From positions 1 to 8,143 of the forward strand of contig JAUVAM010000125.1 in the NCBI GenBank assembly GCA_030591745.1: a stretch of DNA of 8,143 nt. Direction: 5' to 3'. Positions within the stretch are counted from its first letter, which is position 1; each line of letters begins with the position of its first letter. Source of the DNA: Deltaproteobacteria bacterium. GTDB lineage: Bacteria; Myxococcota; B64-G9. This document shows positions 6,382-8,143 of the stretch, piece after piece. A model generated the notes under the pieces. The model was not told the origin of the DNA. It did no database searches and saw nothing but the letters and a program-made list of their open reading frames with translations. A program made the position numbers and the translations under genes.

Positions 6382-7871
6382 TGCCGGAACGCAAGCTGAT
6401 TCTCGTTGCCGACCCGGACCGGGAGGTGCTCAAGGTCTTGGGCAACGCCTTCCACGAGCAGGGCTATGACGTTCGGGCGGCGCGAGATGGCAGTCGGGCT
6501 CTGGAAAAGGCCATTTTGGTGCACCCGGACCTGGTGCTCTTTGACGCCGACTGTGCGTTGATACCACCCAAAAAGTACATCCGCATCCTGCGCTCCAATC
6601 CTCGCACGGAGAATATCCCCGTCATCATCATGGGCGTGGGAGAAGAAGACGACAGCGCTCTTTGGGGCTACCGCGAGGCTTTCATCCAAAAACCTTTCCA
6701 CCCTGACGAAGTTTTGGGTCTGGTGGGTACGGTCTTTCGGCGCATGGCGACCGCCCGGCAGGTCCGCGAGGGCGGGACCGAGATCGAGGGTCGCTTGGGC
6801 CAGATCGCCCTGGTGGATCTTTTGCAAATTTTTAAGCTCAACTCAAAGACGGGTTTGTTGGAGGTGGAATTGGGTGACCTGGTCGGTCAGGTTTTTGTGG
6901 CCGACGGCAACGTGGTGCATGCTGGGTTGGGGCGCCATCGTTCGGAGAAGGCCCTTTTTCGCATGCTGCAGTGGAAAGAGGGCAGCTTTGCATTCATGCC
7001 CGAGCAGGTCACCAGCGATTTGAACATTCGCCGTTCCACCGACATGCTGCTCATCGAAGGCGCGCGTCAATCCGATGAACTGGAGTTGTTGCTTCAGGAG
7101 TTGCCGGCAGGCAATGCGCGCCTGGCTGCCGATCAGGAGGTGTTGGACCGCTTTGAAGGTCTGCATCCGGTAACGCAACAGATATTGAGCCTGTTGGAGT
7201 TTTACCACACGGTGGACGAGTTGGTGGAGCACTCACGGGTTTCTGATTATGAAACTTGCCGGGCCATTCGAACCTTATTTGAAAAGGGCGCGCTCAGGGC
7301 ATTGGAGGAGGTTCGTGACGAGCCTCCTGATGAGCTGCCCATGCTCAGCCATGATTTGCTTTACGAGTTGAAGGTGCGCTTGGCAAGGCATCAAAGTCTT
7401 TCTGGGCGAACGACTCATGGCAAGCTGGGTGTGATCTGTCCCTCCGATGTATTTTTGAAGGCCCTGCTGACATCTTTGCGGCGCCTGCCTGGTTTTGAGT
7501 TGGGTGGACAAGTCGAAGCGCTGCGTTTTGGTTTCGGTCAGTTGGGTCAATTGGCGCTAAGCGAAAACCTGGTGCTGGATCTCATGCTCTTGCCCGCCGA
7601 AGATCGCTGGACCCCCTTGTGGGCACCTCTGGCAGTAGGCCTGTCCGCTGGGTTGGTCGCTTGGGCTGGCCCAAAAGAGCAGATAGCCTGGGACATGGGT
7701 CTGATGGCGGATCGTTTGCGTCGCGAATTCGACGTCCCCGTTTTCCAGGTTGCCGCGGGCGGTGCGGCTTCCGCGGACGGGGTGACACCACTGGACCCGG
7801 CCGACCCCGCCGCAGTACGCCAACTCATGGTGGATATGCTGGTGCGTCTTTCCGGCCAGCCAGACAGTTAG
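6381..7871 (+). CDS. Receiver-DUF4388 (PATAN)-winged helix-pseudo-GTPase regulator
   Basis: The 496-residue product starts at an ATG sharing one base with the previous stop (TGATG), with AGAGG eight bases upstream. Residues 5-120 form a receiver: Asp11, likely phosphoacceptor Asp55 (LVLFDAD) and Lys104 (IQKPF). The switch Thr/Ser expected near 85 is missing, because IPVIIMGVGEEDD contains none. Residues 135-230 are a DUF4388/PATAN domain: EGRLGQIALVDLLQIFKLN, then KTGLLEVE, VFVADGNVVHAGLG and EGSFAF. PATAN domains are protein-interaction modules common in deltaproteobacterial signalling. Residues about 250-310 look like a winged helix. Residues 345-460 resemble an MglA-like small GTPase whose motifs have decayed: the P-loop position reads GVICPSDVFLKALL with no GK(S/T), the PGQ motif reads PAEDR, and the NKxD segment reads FQVAAG. 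Nucleotide binding is therefore unlikely. The protein probably works as a phosphorylation-gated or constitutive adaptor with the preceding regulator. Its TAG stop is the first three bases of a 13-bp tandem repeat, so the original C terminus may have differed. Confidence 0.9.
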   Translation: MPERKLILVADPDREVLKVLGNAFHEQGYDVRAARDGSRALEKAILVHPDLVLFDADCALIPPKKYIRILRSNPRTENIPVIIMGVGEEDDSALWGYREAFIQKPFHPDEVLGLVGTVFRRMATARQVREGGTEIEGRLGQIALVDLLQIFKLNSKTGLLEVELGDLVGQVFVADGNVVHAGLGRHRSEKALFRMLQWKEGSFAFMPEQVTSDLNIRRSTDMLLIEGARQSDELELLLQELPAGNARLAADQEVLDRFEGLHPVTQQILSLLEFYHTVDELVEHSRVSDYETCRAIRTLFEKGALRALEEVRDEPPDELPMLSHDLLYELKVRLARHQSLSGRTTHGKLGVICPSDVFLKALLTSLRRLPGFELGGQVEALRFGFGQLGQLALSENLVLDLMLLPAEDRWTPLWAPLAVGLSAGLVAWAGPKEQIAWDMGLMADRLRREFDVPVFQVAAGGAASADGVTPLDPADPAAVRQLMVDMLVRLSGQPDS

Positions 7872-7894
7872 TTCGGGGACGTAGTTCGGGGACG
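7869..7894. repeat. Tandem 13-bp repeat TAGTTCGGGGACG, two copies, overlapping a stop codon
   Basis: Two exact, directly abutting copies lie at 7869-7881 and 7882-7894. The first three bases, TAG, are the stop of the upstream regulator gene. From memory, TTCGGGGACG-type sequences recur as short scattered repeats near REP-associated (Y1, IS200-like) transposase genes in deltaproteobacterial genomes. No transposase is visible here, so this would be an end or remnant of such an element. The repeat is seen directly; the mobile-repeat origin is inference. Confidence 0.7.
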
Positions 7895-7903
7895 GAGGCA
7901 CGG

Positions 7904-7933
7904 TTGTCGAAATCTTTGACGATTTTCCGACAA
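7904..7933 (+). other. Imperfect hairpin downstream of the operon
   Basis: TTGTCGAAATC (7904-7914) pairs with GATTT (7921-7925) and CGACAA (7928-7933) around the loop TTTGAC, with a two-base bulge at 7926-7927, giving eleven pairs. It starts ten bases after the tandem repeat and 33 bases after the stop codon. There is no T-run after it, so it is a poor intrinsic terminator. A bulged hairpin beside a short conserved repeat is more like a REP-type unit, or it could protect the 3' end of the operon message. Confidence 0.45.
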
Positions 7934-7965
7934 ACGACGACCAAAGCAGAAGAGGGGCGCTTGAT

Positions 7966-8003
7966 TCGACGGAAGTCGAGACGAATTCAGATTTCGTCGT
8001 CGA
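7966..8003 (+). other. Two overlapping, mutually exclusive hairpins
   Basis: TCGAC (7966-7970) pairs with GTCGA (7975-7979) across a GGAA loop, which belongs to the stable GNRA class. Alternatively TCGAGACGAA (7976-7985) pairs with TTCGTC (7993-7998) and TCGA (8000-8003), leaving one bulged G at 7999 and the loop TTCAGAT. The two stems share bases 7976-7979, so only one can form at a time. This could be a structured RNA or repeat fold. No function is assigned. Confidence 0.35.
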
Positions 8004-8034
8004 TTGATGGTCAAACGCGGGGATCGAGTTGATA

Positions 8035-8104
8035 GACAGGGAAAATTTCTTTTCAGATCTGAAGAAAATCAAAAATCGAACATACGCCGACCATCTTCCC
8101 TGTC
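8035..8104. repeat. 9-bp inverted repeat enclosing an AT-rich 12-bp palindrome
   Basis: GACAGGGAA (8035-8043) and TTCCCTGTC (8096-8104) are perfect inverted copies 52 bases apart. Between them lies the perfect palindrome TTCAGATCTGAA (8052-8063). It extends on both sides, with one wobble and one mismatch, into TTTCT and GAAAA flanks. The interior is clearly more AT-rich than the neighbouring genes. It may be a small terminal-inverted-repeat element, a recombination or operator site, or a repeat cluster. No target-site duplication was found. Confidence 0.4.
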
Positions 8105-8143
8105 ATTCGAACTGTTGCTTGACGGCAGCAGGAGCGTCGCGAA

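Noticed and set aside
7904..7933. Intrinsic transcription terminator after the operon
   Set aside because: The stem is bulged and not GC-rich, and no T-run follows it, so it is reported as a hairpin only.
8103..8141. Possible tail of a minus-strand gene (last residues RDAPAAVKQQFE, stop at 8105-8103)
   Set aside because: The composition is protein-like, but twelve residues are too few to distinguish a real C terminus from chance.
8007..8143. Plus-strand frame from the ATG at 8007, open to the window edge
   Set aside because: It has no ribosome binding site, its codon use is unlike the neighbouring genes, and it runs through the palindrome and inverted repeat. With only 45 codons visible it cannot be supported.

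Overview
The window (8143 bases, moderately GC-rich by eye) looks like chromosomal DNA from a Gram-negative bacterium with a large signalling repertoire. The best guess is a deltaproteobacterium in the old broad sense (Myxococcota, Desulfobacterota or a related phylum). This rests on a receiver-DUF4388 protein with a degenerate MglA-like GTPase module and on a receiver-GAF-GGDEF regulator, architectures that are common there. It is an inference from protein style, not from a marker gene. The large exported protein has relatives, as far as I recall, in Planctomycetes-like genomes, so the phylum stays open.

Layout. (1) Positions 1-448, minus strand: the N-terminal half of an EamA/DMT-family membrane transporter, cut by the window edge. 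(2) 449-595: a divergent intergenic region with a 10-bp direct repeat, a small dyad and candidate promoters in both directions. (3) 596-3487, plus strand: a 963-residue exported protein of unknown function, with a signal peptide and an internal segment resembling the globular start of a type II pseudopilin. (4) 3488-3574: a short intergenic region with a perfect TTGACA hexamer, the likely promoter of the next operon. (5) 3575-7871, plus strand: a tightly packed three-gene operon. It holds dapF (diaminopimelate epimerase), a receiver-GAF-degenerate GGDEF regulator, and a receiver-DUF4388-winged helix-pseudo-GTPase regulator. The three genes are joined by ATGA and TGATG overlaps, so translation is probably coupled. 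(6) 7869-8143: a gene-poor, repeat-rich tail. It begins with two head-to-tail copies of a 13-bp unit, the first of which supplies the last gene's stop codon, followed by several hairpins and a nested inverted repeat.

How the parts fit. DapF makes meso-diaminopimelate for lysine and peptidoglycan. The two regulators have receiver domains but no recognisable sequence-specific DNA-binding output or histidine kinase, so they probably act through protein contacts or nucleotide-second-messenger sensing. The first has lost the GGDEF catalytic signature but keeps an RxxD inhibitory-site motif, which fits a cyclic-di-GMP receptor. The second has lost the receiver switch Thr/Ser and the GTPase P-loop, which fits a scaffold or adaptor. 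The transporter and the large exported protein appear to be separate transcription units.

The items most worth a second look are the paired degenerate regulators behind dapF, the unclassified exported protein, and the structured repeat tail at 7869-8104. I saw no rRNA, tRNA, CRISPR array, intact transposase or phage gene.
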